From: Cyclobacteriaceae bacterium
GTDB taxonomy: Bacteria; Bacteroidota; Bacteroidia; Cytophagales; Cyclobacteriaceae
Assembly: GCA_025350305.1 (NCBI GenBank)
Contig: JANXYC010000144.1
Location: forward strand, 1-47,238
DNA length: 47,238 bases
Direction of reading: 5' to 3'
Below, in pieces: positions 17,995 through 27,755 of this stretch (the first letter of the stretch is position 1; each line of letters begins with the position of its first letter). The notes below the pieces were generated by a model. The model saw nothing but the letters and a program-made list of their open reading frames with translations. It was not told where the DNA came from and did not search any database. Made by a program: the position numbers and the translations under genes.

Positions 17995-20616
17995 ATGACA
18001 GCCGAAAAAAACCGACTGATTGAGGACCGTGACCAGAAAAAAAACTGGCGCAAATTCGGACCGTATCTTACCGAACGTCAGTGGGGCACTGTGCGCGAAG
18101 ACTACAGTGCCGATGGAAATGCCTGGGAATTCACCTCACACGATGCGGCGAGAAGCAAGGCGTACCGGTGGGGCGAAGAAGGTATCGGCGGTATCTGTGA
18201 TGATCATCAACTCCTGTGTTTTTCTATTGGGTTTTGGAATAAGAAAGATCCCATCATCAAGGAACGGATTTTCGGATTAAATAATCGCGAGGGCAATCAC
18301 GGAGAAGATTGCAAGGAGCGCTACCATTTCCTGGACAACACCCCGACGCATTCTTATATGAAGATGCTCTACAAGTATCCTCAGCAGGAATTTCCGTATG
18401 AACAGCTTGTTGAAGAAAACAAGAGAAGAAGCAAACTCGATCCGGAGTACGAATTAATCGACACCGACATCTTTAGTGAAAATAGGTATTTTGATATCTT
18501 CATAGAGTATGCAAAAGCGGACGAGGATGACCTGTTGATCAAAATCACGGTCCACAACCGCGGCCCAAAACGATCGTCCCTGAATGTATTGCCCCATATA
18601 TGGTTCCGCAACACCTGGGCATGGGGCTATGACGACTACGAACCCGAACTTTACCTGGATGATACGGGTATTCTAAAGACCACTCATAAAGATTTGGGCG
18701 GCTATTACCTTTTTTACGAAGGCAAAGCGGAGACGTTATTTTGTGAAAATGAGACGAATACCGGGAGGCTTTATAATTACCATGAACCCGGCACTTTTAA
18801 AGACGGCATCAATGATTATCTGATTCATGGCAAATCGGATGCCGTTAACCCAACTAACAAAGGGACCCGAGCGGCAATTAATTATGACATCATCATCGAA
18901 GCCGGTGCATCGAAAACGTTGCAGCTTCGGCTCACATCAAAATTTATAACAAAGCCCTTCAATAACTTCACTTCGATCTTCGATCAACGACTTGCAGAAG
19001 CAGATGAATTCTTTGGTGATCTGCAAAAAGAAATCAGTGACCCCGACAAGAAAAACATTCAGCGCCAGGCCCTTGCCGGAATGTTGTGGAGCAAGCAGTT
19101 TTATTACTATGATGTTTCCAAATGGCTGAAAGGTGACCCGGTCCAACCGTTGCCACCACCCGAACGGAAATACGGGCGCAATAAAGATTGGCAGCACCTC
19201 AATAACGCCGACATCATTTCGATGCCGGATACTTGGGAATACCCGTGGTATGCTGCATGGGACCTCGCCTTTCATACGATTCCCATCGCGATGATTGATC
19301 CCGAGTTTGCCAAAAAACAATTGCTCCTGTTCACGAAAGAATGGTATATGCACCCCAACGGTCAGCTTCCCGCCTACGAGTGGTCGTTCAGCGATGTAAA
19401 TCCACCTGTTCACGGATGGGCTTCTTGGCGTGTCTACAAGATTGATCAGAAGCTACAAGACGGAAAGAGCGACCGGAAATTTTTGGAAGAGGTTTTTCAT
19501 AAACTTTTGCTCAACTTCACCTGGTGGGTGAATAAAAAAGATAACCAGGGGAATAACATTTTTCAGGGTGGCTTCCTGGGGATGGATAATATTGGCGTGT
19601 TTGATCGCAACGGCAAGCTACCCAATGGTGCGTATATCGAGCAATCGGACGGCACGAGCTGGATGGCGATGTTTACGCTAAACATGATGCGCATATCGTT
19701 GGAGCTGGCAAAAGAAAACTCAACATATCAAAGCCTCGCTTCCAAGTTCTTTGAACACTTTCTCTACATAGCTGGAGCCATGGCCAATGTGAGTAATGAA
19801 GCCATTGATCTCTACGACGATGAAGATGAGTTTTTTTATGACGTACTCCACACGCATGATGGACAACGCATCAAAATGAAAGTGCGGTCGATGGTGGGCC
19901 TGATCCCGCTATTTGCCGTCGAAGTGCTGGACAACGAAATCTTTGATTCCATGCCGGAATTCACGCAACGCCTGGAATGGTTTTTGCAAAATCGCCCAGA
20001 CCTTGCGAGCCTGATCTCCCGCTGGGGCGAAAAAGGAAAGAACCAACGCCATCTGCTGTCGCTCCTGCGCGGACACCGGATGAAGCGCCTGCTGAAACGC
20101 ATGCTGGATGAAACCGAGTTTCTGTCGGCATTCGGTATTCGCGCCCTTTCGCGACAGTATCGTGACCATCCTTACACGTTTTACGAAAATGGCTATGAGT
20201 TCAAGGTAAATTATACTCCCGGTGAAAGTGACTCGGGTATGTTTGGTGGGAATTCCAACTGGCGCGGGCCTGTGTGGTTCCCTGTCAATTTTCTGATCAT
20301 TGAGTCCTTGCAACGCTTTCATCACTACTACGGAAGTGATTTTAAAGTTGAACATCCCACCGGCTCCGGCAACATGCGGACCCTGCAAGAAATTGCCAAT
20401 GATCTTTCGGAACGCATGATTAATATTTTTAAAAAAGATAGCAATGGCAGACGGCCGGTCTTTGGTACAAATCAAAAATTACAAACGGATGCTCACTTTT
20501 CCGACTACTTGCTCTTTTATGAATATTTCCACGGAGATAACGGCCAGGGTGTCGGTGCTACCCATCAGACCGGCTGGACGGGGATGGTGGCAAAATTGAT
20601 ACAACCGAAAAAATAA
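17995..20616 (+). CDS. GH63/MGH1-like glucosidase
   Basis: This large protein (873 residues) has no signal peptide and is probably cytosolic. It fits the (alpha/alpha)6-barrel glycoside hydrolases related to GH63 and mannosylglycerate hydrolase, often annotated simply as glucosidase. Seen in the sequence: an N-terminal beta-rich domain (RWGEEGIGGICDDHQ, HIWFRNTWAWGYD), then the barrel with WEYPWYAAWDLAFH and the later WRGPVWFPVNFLIIESL, with the acidic residues expected of an inverting enzyme. The C-terminus contains HQTGWTGMVA. It stands alone after a 215-base gap from the amidohydrolase. The natural substrate is not known; alpha-glucosides are likely from family knowledge. Confidence 0.85.
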   Translation: MTAEKNRLIEDRDQKKNWRKFGPYLTERQWGTVREDYSADGNAWEFTSHDAARSKAYRWGEEGIGGICDDHQLLCFSIGFWNKKDPIIKERIFGLNNREGNHGEDCKERYHFLDNTPTHSYMKMLYKYPQQEFPYEQLVEENKRRSKLDPEYELIDTDIFSENRYFDIFIEYAKADEDDLLIKITVHNRGPKRSSLNVLPHIWFRNTWAWGYDDYEPELYLDDTGILKTTHKDLGGYYLFYEGKAETLFCENETNTGRLYNYHEPGTFKDGINDYLIHGKSDAVNPTNKGTRAAINYDIIIEAGASKTLQLRLTSKFITKPFNNFTSIFDQRLAEADEFFGDLQKEISDPDKKNIQRQALAGMLWSKQFYYYDVSKWLKGDPVQPLPPPERKYGRNKDWQHLNNADIISMPDTWEYPWYAAWDLAFHTIPIAMIDPEFAKKQLLLFTKEWYMHPNGQLPAYEWSFSDVNPPVHGWASWRVYKIDQKLQDGKSDRKFLEEVFHKLLLNFTWWVNKKDNQGNNIFQGGFLGMDNIGVFDRNGKLPNGAYIEQSDGTSWMAMFTLNMMRISLELAKENSTYQSLASKFFEHFLYIAGAMANVSNEAIDLYDDEDEFFYDVLHTHDGQRIKMKVRSMVGLIPLFAVEVLDNEIFDSMPEFTQRLEWFLQNRPDLASLISRWGEKGKNQRHLLSLLRGHRMKRLLKRMLDETEFLSAFGIRALSRQYRDHPYTFYENGYEFKVNYTPGESDSGMFGGNSNWRGPVWFPVNFLIIESLQRFHHYYGSDFKVEHPTGSGNMRTLQEIANDLSERMINIFKKDSNGRRPVFGTNQKLQTDAHFSDYLLFYEYFHGDNGQGVGATHQTGWTGMVAKLIQPKK

Positions 20617-20638
20617 TTGATTCACAGCTCATAATTTA

Positions 20639-21328
20639 TCAAGCATTACCATAAACCTTTAAGACGGTTTCACGCAGCGATCCTGCATTTTCTGAGATGA
20701 CAAAAGCCATCATATCAGCAATGGTATCTGGTGTGACCCATGAAGTGAAATTCGCTTTGGGCATAGCGCTGCGATTGGCTGGTGTATCCACGATGCTGGG
20801 GACGATTACCGTACTGGTAACATTCTTAGACGCACCTTCTGCATTTAGATAATCTGCCAACTTAAAGACGAGCGATTTTGAAAGTGCATACGCCAGCGAA
20901 TTTTTCCCATCTTCAACATTCAAGGCCGGCCGAGCACCAACAAAAATGATACTACCACCCAAGGGTTGCCTCATCATTTGCATAAACACCGGTCGTGCGA
21001 CATTGTAGGCGGTCTCAAAATTTAATGAATACATTTTTCTGAGGCTGGCACCATCTGTTTGAAAAATATCACCGCTATCATAGCCACCCACCAGCAGAAG
21101 CGCTGCATCGATGGATTGATACGCAGCGACAATTTTCTTAACTACCTCCTCCACGGTTTTTTCCTGAGTGAGGTCTGTCTCCACGGTAACGATATCACCA
21201 TTCATTCTATCCAGTTTTCTTCCAGGTGAGACTGCAGCGATGACGCGATGGCCTTCCTTCAAAAACTTTTCTACAGTAGCTTGGCCAAGATTGCCAGCAG
21301 CACCTGTGATGAGTATGTTTTTTTTCAT
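20639..21328 (-). CDS. Short-chain dehydrogenase/reductase (SDR)
   Basis: This is an SDR-type NAD(P)-dependent oxidoreductase of 229 residues from the ATG at 21326-21328; a TTG two codons upstream is a less likely start. The cofactor motif is ITGAAGNLGQ, and the catalytic Tyr-Lys pair is in YALSK. The usual catalytic serine is not obvious: the strand before it reads SIIFVGARPAL, as in dihydropteridine-reductase-like members where glycine and alanine replace SS. The substrate is unknown. It is convergent with the glucosidase, with 22 bases between the stops. Confidence 0.88.
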   Translation of the reverse strand: MKKNILITGAAGNLGQATVEKFLKEGHRVIAAVSPGRKLDRMNGDIVTVETDLTQEKTVEEVVKKIVAAYQSIDAALLLVGGYDSGDIFQTDGASLRKMYSLNFETAYNVARPVFMQMMRQPLGGSIIFVGARPALNVEDGKNSLAYALSKSLVFKLADYLNAEGASKNVTSTVIVPSIVDTPANRSAMPKANFTSWVTPDTIADMMAFVISENAGSLRETVLKVYGNA

Positions 21329-21367
21329 AAGCAATGTTAGTCAAGCTCTTTACAAACTGGTTAGTAA

Positions 21368-21592
21368 TTAATAAAATGGTATGTTTTTAAGAGATGCCCA
21401 TAAATTAAAAAAAGGAAATCCCACGATAAACTGAAAGGTTGAATGTGTGCTGGAAGCAATGCTGGTTGCCGTGAATACCTCCATGATGCCAATGTTATAA
21501 CTGCTTTTATGATAACGCGCTTCCATCTCTTCGAGGGTAAGGCGTAGGCTACCTGGACCGGAACCATAAAACTCTCCTTGTGCATCAACGAT
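21368..21592 (-). pseudogene. Gene remnant ending in a half palindromic element
   Basis: The 365-base gap between the SDR and the DUF748-like gene holds a frame without a start codon (74 codons from a stop at 21593) that reads like real protein: IVDAQGEFYGSGPGSL, then RLTLEEMEARYHKSS. Its last residues are encoded by a copy of the repeat motif GGGCATCTCTTAAAAACAT (minus strand, about 21383-21401), which also occurs in the palindromic element at 40987. I take it as the tail of a broken gene fused to part of a repeat. The family is not recognised. Confidence 0.4.
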
Positions 21593-21693
21593 TTAATGTC
21601 TTCAGTAAACACGATGACGGAAGTTACTTATTTTCTGAATTAATGGCCGTGCACGGCATTGGTAATGCGTTGCGCGTGTTCCAACATTCAACA

Positions 21694-23283
21694 CTAACCT
21701 TTTTGCTTGGGCTTTTCCTTCTCCTTGCTGCCCATAAGCTTATCCAGATTATATACAGCCTTAATACCTGACAAAACGGATTTCCACCAGTAATTGAAAA
21801 TGCCCTTTTGGCTATCACGCTCCCACCGTATCTGGCCAGTTCTTTTATCCATAGCATCCCGCTTATCCACCCCTTTTTTGACAAACGCACGCAGCAGGAA
21901 TGAAATGAATTTATTAGTTGATTTTTGCTGATCCTTCCGGAGACTCAGCACTTTAAGATTGGCATAGTTCACCTCCAATTCGCCTTCTGACTTGTAATCA
22001 TCGTATCGAAACTGAAATTCCAGCTCATTCATTGTTCCGGATTCGATCTTAACATTTCCAACCGGCATTAGTATTCCATTAATTTCCGGCATGGAGAATT
22101 TAGTGAGTGACCCATTTACCGTGCAGGGTTTTTTTGCTGTGAGTGGGAACATAAAACTTGTGCGCAAATCACCGGCATTCATAAACCGGCTGGTGACATT
22201 CATGTTCGCATCACGCACGGAATCGTTCGATACATTATAAATGCCTGCTTGCAGATTATTAAAAAATATCTTGCCTGTTGCTTTCCCGTTTTCCGGAATT
22301 TCCTCGTACGAAATAAAACTTGGAGATATCCTTATTGAGTCTATTTGTAACCGGCAGGGGAGTTGGCGTAAGAAACGAACAGGCAAGACCCTGGGTTTTG
22401 TCCGGGCGGAGGGAAACCGTTTGTCCCGAAAAACGATCAATTGAAAATTCAGCGCAACATAGCTGGCAGAAAATGACGGTTGGAACGACGGACCCATCTC
22501 AAATCCTTCCACTTCCAGCTTCGGTAACGTACACATAAATTGATCAATCTGATGTCCGGCTTTTTTGGCAAACTCCAGTCTGCTACCAGCCGGTGTGAGT
22601 TGCATTGAATCAAGTTTAATCCATTTGTCTTCCCTGGAGTACACGATCTGCTTCACAGTCATTTTATAGAAATGTGAAGGGATGTCAATGGCAATTGCCG
22701 AGGCTATTGCATCTGTTACAGACCAGGTCATCGAATCCTGACCCAGTCTGTGAATCGTTACATCCTTTACAACGAAATCAAGGTTTGCATTTACTCTTCT
22801 TGTGCATTTGATGCTATCAAAAATCTCCAGTGTACCTGATTCAATGCGAAGCTGACCAATTTCAAGCTCTTTCAGAGCGCCGTTCTTGTCATTGGGTCGG
22901 CCCGGCATTTTGAAATTGTTAGCCCCGTGTAATGAAGGGTAATTGAAAGCGACGGTCCTGAGAAACAATTCTTTCTCGAAAATTAAAGGAAGCACGGATA
23001 TGCCCTCGACGTCGAGTTCAGGTATGCTGGCGCTTGAAGAGCAAATCGAATCTGAAGCAGGAAGTTTTATTTCCAGTTCAGTTATTTTCATATTTGCCAT
23101 CCATGCATTTACATCCAGCGATTTATAATGGACATAAATTCCCTGCGCCTGAAGCGATTCCAGTTGGCTGACAATTGCTTTTTTGAATCGCCAAAATACG
23201 TAGAGCCGTCCCCCCACAAACAAAACAATGCCGAGTGTTATGACGGCAGCAAGAAGTCTGACCTTTTTGGGAGAATTCTTCAT
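21694..23283 (-). CDS. AsmA/DUF748-like envelope protein
   Basis: This gene encodes 529 residues with one N-terminal membrane segment (LLAAVITLGIVLFVGGRLYVFW) followed by a long beta-rich periplasmic part. The early text VHYKSLDVNAWMANMKITELEIKLP resembles AsmA- and DUF748-type proteins, which are thought to form long grooves for lipid movement between membranes. The C-terminus is basic (LMGSKEKEKPKQKG). Its start overlaps the stop of the preceding DUF748 frame by four bases (ATGA), so the two form one operon and may work together. Exact function is unknown. Confidence 0.7.
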   Translation of the reverse strand: MKNSPKKVRLLAAVITLGIVLFVGGRLYVFWRFKKAIVSQLESLQAQGIYVHYKSLDVNAWMANMKITELEIKLPASDSICSSSASIPELDVEGISVLPLIFEKELFLRTVAFNYPSLHGANNFKMPGRPNDKNGALKELEIGQLRIESGTLEIFDSIKCTRRVNANLDFVVKDVTIHRLGQDSMTWSVTDAIASAIAIDIPSHFYKMTVKQIVYSREDKWIKLDSMQLTPAGSRLEFAKKAGHQIDQFMCTLPKLEVEGFEMGPSFQPSFSASYVALNFQLIVFRDKRFPSARTKPRVLPVRFLRQLPCRLQIDSIRISPSFISYEEIPENGKATGKIFFNNLQAGIYNVSNDSVRDANMNVTSRFMNAGDLRTSFMFPLTAKKPCTVNGSLTKFSMPEINGILMPVGNVKIESGTMNELEFQFRYDDYKSEGELEVNYANLKVLSLRKDQQKSTNKFISFLLRAFVKKGVDKRDAMDKRTGQIRWERDSQKGIFNYWWKSVLSGIKAVYNLDKLMGSKEKEKPKQKG

Positions 23284-25641
23284 CGTTTCTCAACTTGACT
23301 CACAGCGGAAGCTTCTTTCTTCCGTTGTTCCAAATATTTTTTTCGGGGCGTCTCATCATTCAGGTCATTCATTTTCTCGTAGGCTTTATGCAAGGCTTTG
23401 GGAATTTCGCCAGCATAGTCCAATTTGAAATAGGAGAAGCCATTGTATGGAACGTTGCTTTCGCTGGCATACATTTTCACCCGATCATTAGTACCGTTCT
23501 TTACAAAGAAATGCCGAAACGAGTTTTCCCTGTCGTTCACTAATTTTTTAAAGCGGGTGTTCACTACATCGCTTCCAACAAAATTGATACACTTCTCTTG
23601 CAATGTGAACATCACTGTATCGCTCAGCTTTTTGCTTACATATTTTACAAGTGCCCGATCTTTCACTGACATTTTATCTACTTCCAGAGAGTCCCGCTCG
23701 GTAAAGTCTTTCGCACTTTTATGATGGGTCAGCAGGAAATATTTCTTCTTGGCCTCAAAGAAGAGAATGTATTCCTTTTCCTTTACAGCATATTCAATCG
23801 GGTGAACAGTAATGGATGCCTCCGGATTATCCTTCAGAAATCCTGAAATTTTCTTCACAAACTTTTCCTGGTGAGGCCGCAGTGAATGCTGTCTCATTCC
23901 CCATTTTACGGTGAGCGCTTTTTCGATTTCGGTTTCAATATTTTTTACTTCCTCCCGATAAGGTGGTGGGCGGTTTAACAAAAATATTTTTGACAAGGTT
24001 GAAGATGACATCGCGTAAGTGGAATTTTGGATTTTTCAAGTTGCCGGTTATCGGGACTTCATAGTCAATTACATTTCCACTCTCACGGATAAACGACATA
24101 ATCAAAGGCATGGGAATCCATTTCGTGTCTTTGTTCCTGACCCGTTTCGTGACCCTCGGGTCTATGACCACCACATGATTGCTGCTTTTTATCTGTCCGT
24201 CTCGCACGTTCCATAGGCCGTTGAGCTCCAGCGTTCCCCGGTCCAACGGAAAGGAAGTATATGAAATTAGGTACGGGTTGAATACTGTCACAGGTATTTT
24301 TTCAAACGTATATTTTATGTCAAAATCCCCACTGTCTTTTGGATTTATACTTACGAATAGCCTTGCTTCTCCGTAAGGTTTAATGCCGGATTTAAATATC
24401 ACACCCACCCGCTTGTGGTTATTGTTCACCGAATCTGCAGTAATATTCAATGGCCTTGCATCCATTGAAAATTTCTCAACTAGCGAATAATCATTGAACC
24501 TGAAATCACCGTTGTAGATTCCCAGCTTACCTATTTTATAGTCACTTCTAAAAAAATTTCGAGAAAGTATTTTAATGTAACGGGCTATTTCAATGACAAG
24601 GTTAAACCTTCCAGCCTGTTGTGTGACATCCGAAATATTTTTTCCATTTCTTCCAAACATTGCCTGCACATTATCAAGCGAATCGTAGCGCTCGTACTTA
24701 AAATAAGGAGAAGACAGCGTGATCGAATCAAAGAGGTATTTACGACGAACAGGACTCAATTCCTCGACTACAAAGACCAATTTTTTGAAAGACAAATAGT
24801 CTTCTTGCTTCGTTTTTCCAAAATGAAAATCCCGTAGCGCCAATCGCCCCTTGATGCTGATGCTATCTTGAGAGCTGAAATTCCCGTTAGCGCGGATGTT
24901 GGCATCCAGCTGTGCCCTGAACATTCCATAGTTGATTAATTCCCAGGTGTACTGCCGGATGATTTCCAGATCAAAGTCTTTGACAGCCACGGCAAGCCGG
25001 TAATCTGCGTTCTTCAAATTAACGGTAACATCGCCCTTCATGTCTCCTGTACCTTTCCCTTCCTGGAAATAAAACTTTGCGGAAATCGTATCAACGTCCC
25101 TTTCCATGCCATCACTTTCAATATTTACCTTTTTAATGAAATAGTTGATCGGGATTATTTGTTCCCGGTAATGGAACTCACCATCAATTATTTTTGTGCC
25201 GAGGAGTGTGACATGCCAACGCGAAGGCTTTGTGTTTAAGGTATCAGCCGTAAATTTTTGTATGATGTCATCGAAGTTTAACTTCTTTTTCTTCTGAACG
25301 ATTTTTCCCCATGGCCGGTCAATCGTAAGTTGGGTTATCTCTACAGTCCGGGAGAACAATTTATGCATAGCAAAGTTGGCACTTGCACCTTTTGCTGTCA
25401 GAAACAGGCTGTCACCTTTTTCTTCAAAAATTTGAAGATTGCTTAAATGAACATAACCCGTAAATGGATTTACGTAAGCCCAATCCATCGTCAGTTCCCT
25501 GCCAATTAACTTGACATCATACTTTTCAAGAAGGTACTTTGTAAGTGGCGATATAAATATGATTACAAGCGCTACAGTGATGAGGATGGCACTGATTGCA
25601 ATAATGAAAACCTTCTTTATTTTAAATTTTGTATTTTCCAT
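23280..25641 (-). pseudogene. DUF748 (AsmA-like) protein gene, split by a frameshift
   Basis: Two frames make one gene. The first (25641 down to 23935) has an N-terminal membrane segment (VFIIAISAILITVALVIIFI), AsmA-like repeats (ELTMDWAYVNPFTGYVHLSNL) and ends FVKPPTTLSGGSKKY. The second (24011 down to 23280) carries the expected continuation PYREEVKNIETEIEKAL, then KWGMRQHSL and KEKEYILFFEAKKKYFL, typical of the C-terminal part of DUF748 proteins. The shift lies near 23965, in the bases coding for KPPT/PYRE; one extra or two missing bases explain it. The joined protein would have about 790 residues. It may be a true frameshift or a sequencing error. The downstream DUF748-like gene overlaps by four bases. 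Confidence 0.75.
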
Positions 25642-25767
25642 TCACTAAATGCTTACAAGCCCGGTGTTGCATGGCTTACTTTCTTTGAAAAAGAAAAGGA
25701 AATTGCGATTTGGTTAAGCTGACCCTGCGGAATTGACCATCCTCCCTAGGCAAGCGATAGTTTTTGT

Positions 25768-26184
25768 CTATGCCACAGCAAGTTCGTACGGGGACCAAAT
25801 CGTTTCAAGCTTATCAATGGTTAATGGTTTGGAAATAAAATCACGCACAGCTTTATACGACCTGGATTTTTCCACATCGTGAAGTCTAATGGATGAAGAG
25901 AGGATAAACACCCGGCACTTCTTCACACTCCATTCGGGAAATTTTTGGAACTCTTCCAGAAAGGCCCAACCATCCATTTCAGGCATATCCAGGTCGAGGA
26001 AAATAACATCTGGAAATTCCTCATAGTTGACTCTTACTCTCGTACGCAATTCTTCCAAGGCCCCATTAGCATCTGAGCATGTACTTACTTCTGGAGAAAA
26101 TTCAGACCTTTTGACAAGACTCTTGCTTATAATATTGAAGATGGGGTCATCATCAATAAGAAGGACATGGTTAATTTGCTGCAT
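25768..26184 (-). CDS. Single-domain response regulator (CheY-like)
   Basis: This gene encodes 138 residues, essentially one receiver domain. The acidic triad is in VLLIDDDPIF, the phospho-acceptor aspartate in VIFLDLDMPEMDGW, the switch serine in FILSSSI and the conserved lysine in FISKPLT. There is no output domain, so it probably acts by protein contact or in a phosphorelay, as in many Bacteroidota. No histidine kinase gene is nearby. I chose the ATG at 26184; the longer frame needs a TTG and adds nine unconserved residues. Confidence 0.9.
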   Translation of the reverse strand: MQQINHVLLIDDDPIFNIISKSLVKRSEFSPEVSTCSDANGALEELRTRVRVNYEEFPDVIFLDLDMPEMDGWAFLEEFQKFPEWSVKKCRVFILSSSIRLHDVEKSRSYKAVRDFISKPLTIDKLETIWSPYELAVA

Positions 26185-26582
26185 ATATTTTATTGGTTTA
26201 TTAAAAGGCAATCAGTGTAGGAAGCGTTTGATCCATTATTAAAAATAAAATCCAAATTGACGTGAACTCCTTTGGTTTTCAACAAAAAAGCCCCGGGAGG
26301 AGATACGGAGCCAGTTATTCGTTACACCCTGATAAAAGCCGGGGTTTTAAAGACCCACGGCTTCTCTGCCAATTTTTGAAAATCTACGTTTATGCATTCC
26401 CGGGCTAACGGATTACTTTGTCCCCCACCGTAAATAAATATTCATGCCATTGCATTTGCGATTGCATAGAGGGGAAAGCGCGAGCCAGGAATATTGAATG
26501 AGGCAAAACTTCCACAGTTGTGGAAATATGAACGGGAAACGAGGTTTTAAGCCTTGATCCTTAAGAATTCTTACGTCTCAAA
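26185..26582. other. Intergenic region with two inverted repeats
   Basis: No gene was seen here. The region contains a long-range inverted repeat (AAAGCCCCGG 26287-26296 with CCGGGGTTTT 26339-26348, one G-T pair), which may be a terminator or part of a leader. It also holds TTCCACA-GT-TGTGGAA (26510-26525), a perfect 7-2-7 palindrome related to a GTGGAA box found near several other genes in this region. Confidence 0.45.
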
Positions 26583-26819
26583 TTAAATCAGTTTGTAATG
26601 AGGAGCGAAGGGCCTACCCCGTAGCGGAGATTCCTCGAAGGCCTTTGCTAACGCGGATGATGCCCGCAAAGCCTCTTCCTGATCATGTACCATTTGCCTC
26701 ACCGCTGGAGATAATTGTGTTTCCGTAATGGCGTTCTTAAAGGCCTTTTGATATACGGCCATCCGATTGTTATTGACAAGGACTAGGTCATTCAGCAGAT
26801 CCAATTCAGATTTTTTCAT
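26583..26819 (-). CDS. Small protein, weakly DUF2383-like
   Basis: This gene encodes 78 residues, no signal peptide. The start LDLLNDLVLVNNNRMAVYQKAF resembles the first helix of DUF2383/PA2169-type four-helix proteins (LNDLIEINNDR... in that family), and the rest is helical with QMVHDQEEALRASSALAKAF. It is shorter than the family, so it may be a two-helix relative. It lies upstream of the ferritin-like DUF892 gene's terminator and beside other stress-type genes, which fits such a role (inference). Confidence 0.55.
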   Translation of the reverse strand: MKKSELDLLNDLVLVNNNRMAVYQKAFKNAITETQLSPAVRQMVHDQEEALRASSALAKAFEESPLRGRPFAPHYKLI

Positions 26820-26923
26820 GGAAGGTGATTAAGTTCCTGTTGGTTATTGTTAAAAAAACGTACCGTGCTAGTTGTGATATCCTGGTGCAGGGTGCATTTG
26901 ATATTGTATCAATACGCAGACAT

Positions 26924-26954
26924 AAAAAAAGCCGAACGTTTTACCGCCCGGCTT
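26924..26954 (-). terminator. Rho-independent terminator of the DUF892 gene
   Basis: Read on the minus strand, AAGCCG and CGGCTT (plus-strand 26929-26934 and 26949-26954) form a GC-rich hairpin followed by a run of seven T. It lies 46 bases past the stop of the DUF892 gene. Confidence 0.8.
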
Positions 26955-26999
26955 CCCCTACCTCACCCTAACCTGCGAAACGCAGGAATTATCTTTACG

Positions 27000-27566
27000 C
27001 TATGCAGGCTCCAATTCAGCTTCAACGTTGATGCTGTTTTCCGCAACAACCGTCAATGAATGGTCCGCATCTTTTTCTTCTTTCATAATCGTGCCTAGGA
27101 TTTCTGCCACATCCGTGCGGCCCATGGTCTTCGCAACACGCGCCAGGGTACCATACGTGGCTATTTCATAGTGCTCTACTTTCTGGGCGGCCAAAATCAA
27201 ACCAACATCGCGGGTCATTGACCCTTTCTCCGTATCCTCGATGATATTTTCAGCTTCCTTGGTCAGGCCGGCCATTGCTTCACATTTTTTTGCCTGTGCC
27301 TTGCGGCCCATCAGCTGAAATACCTTTTCGAGCTCCGTTACCTGATTTTGGGTTACCAGCAAATGATCCTCAAAAAGTGATTTCAGTTCGGGCGTTGTGG
27401 CGGCCTTCGACATTTTAGGTAGTGATTTTATAAGGTGTTTCTCCGCCCAATAGATGTCTTTCAATTCATCAACAAAAAACTCCTCCAGTTTGGAATCCTT
27501 GTAAAATCCGCTTGTTGACTCATTAATCAGTGGAGCCTTTGTGTCTTTATTTTTAATTTTTTCCAT
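27000..27566 (-). CDS. Ferritin-like DUF892 (YciE/YciF-type) protein
   Basis: This gene encodes 188 residues that match the DUF892 family of ferritin-like four-helix bundles, known as YciE/YciF in enterobacteria and linked to stress. Seen: LEEFFVDELKDIYWAEKHLIKSLPKM at the start of the domain, FEDHLLVTQNQVTELEKVF, then QKVEHYEIATYGTL and IMKEEKDADHSLTVV, with the Glu and His residues expected at a di-iron centre. The first 25 residues are a basic, disordered tail. A terminator follows at 26924-26954. A palindrome (27664-27683) lies upstream. Confidence 0.9.
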   Translation of the reverse strand: MEKIKNKDTKAPLINESTSGFYKDSKLEEFFVDELKDIYWAEKHLIKSLPKMSKAATTPELKSLFEDHLLVTQNQVTELEKVFQLMGRKAQAKKCEAMAGLTKEAENIIEDTEKGSMTRDVGLILAAQKVEHYEIATYGTLARVAKTMGRTDVAEILGTIMKEEKDADHSLTVVAENSINVEAELEPA

Positions 27567-27663
27567 AAGTCAATTCTTTAGTTTCGTTGCCGTGAAAAAC
27601 AGAAAAACTATGCCAGCGGTGAATCTAAAAGGAAATACGGTTCCTGATCTTAGTTCCGTTCAA

Positions 27664-27683
27664 ATGTGGAGTGTTCTCCACAT
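27664..27683. promoter_or_regulatory. Palindromic site ATGTGGAG-N4-CTCCACAT
   Basis: This perfect 8-4-8 inverted repeat lies between the divergently transcribed DUF892 and membrane hydrolase genes, 98 bases from the former start and 73 from the latter. It shares the GTGGA/TCCAC half-site with sites at 26510, 34245 and 38919. An operator role is inferred. Confidence 0.45.
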
Positions 27684-27755
27684 ATCCGTAGCTTTAGAAA
27701 TGCTTGTTCAGCCCCGGCACGGAGTTTTTTAGGAACCGGGTAATTTAAGGACGTA

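Noticed and set aside
23340-23360. GGGGCGTCTCATC as a further copy of the palindromic repeat end
   Set aside because: It lies within a conserved coding region and only part of the motif matches; likely chance.
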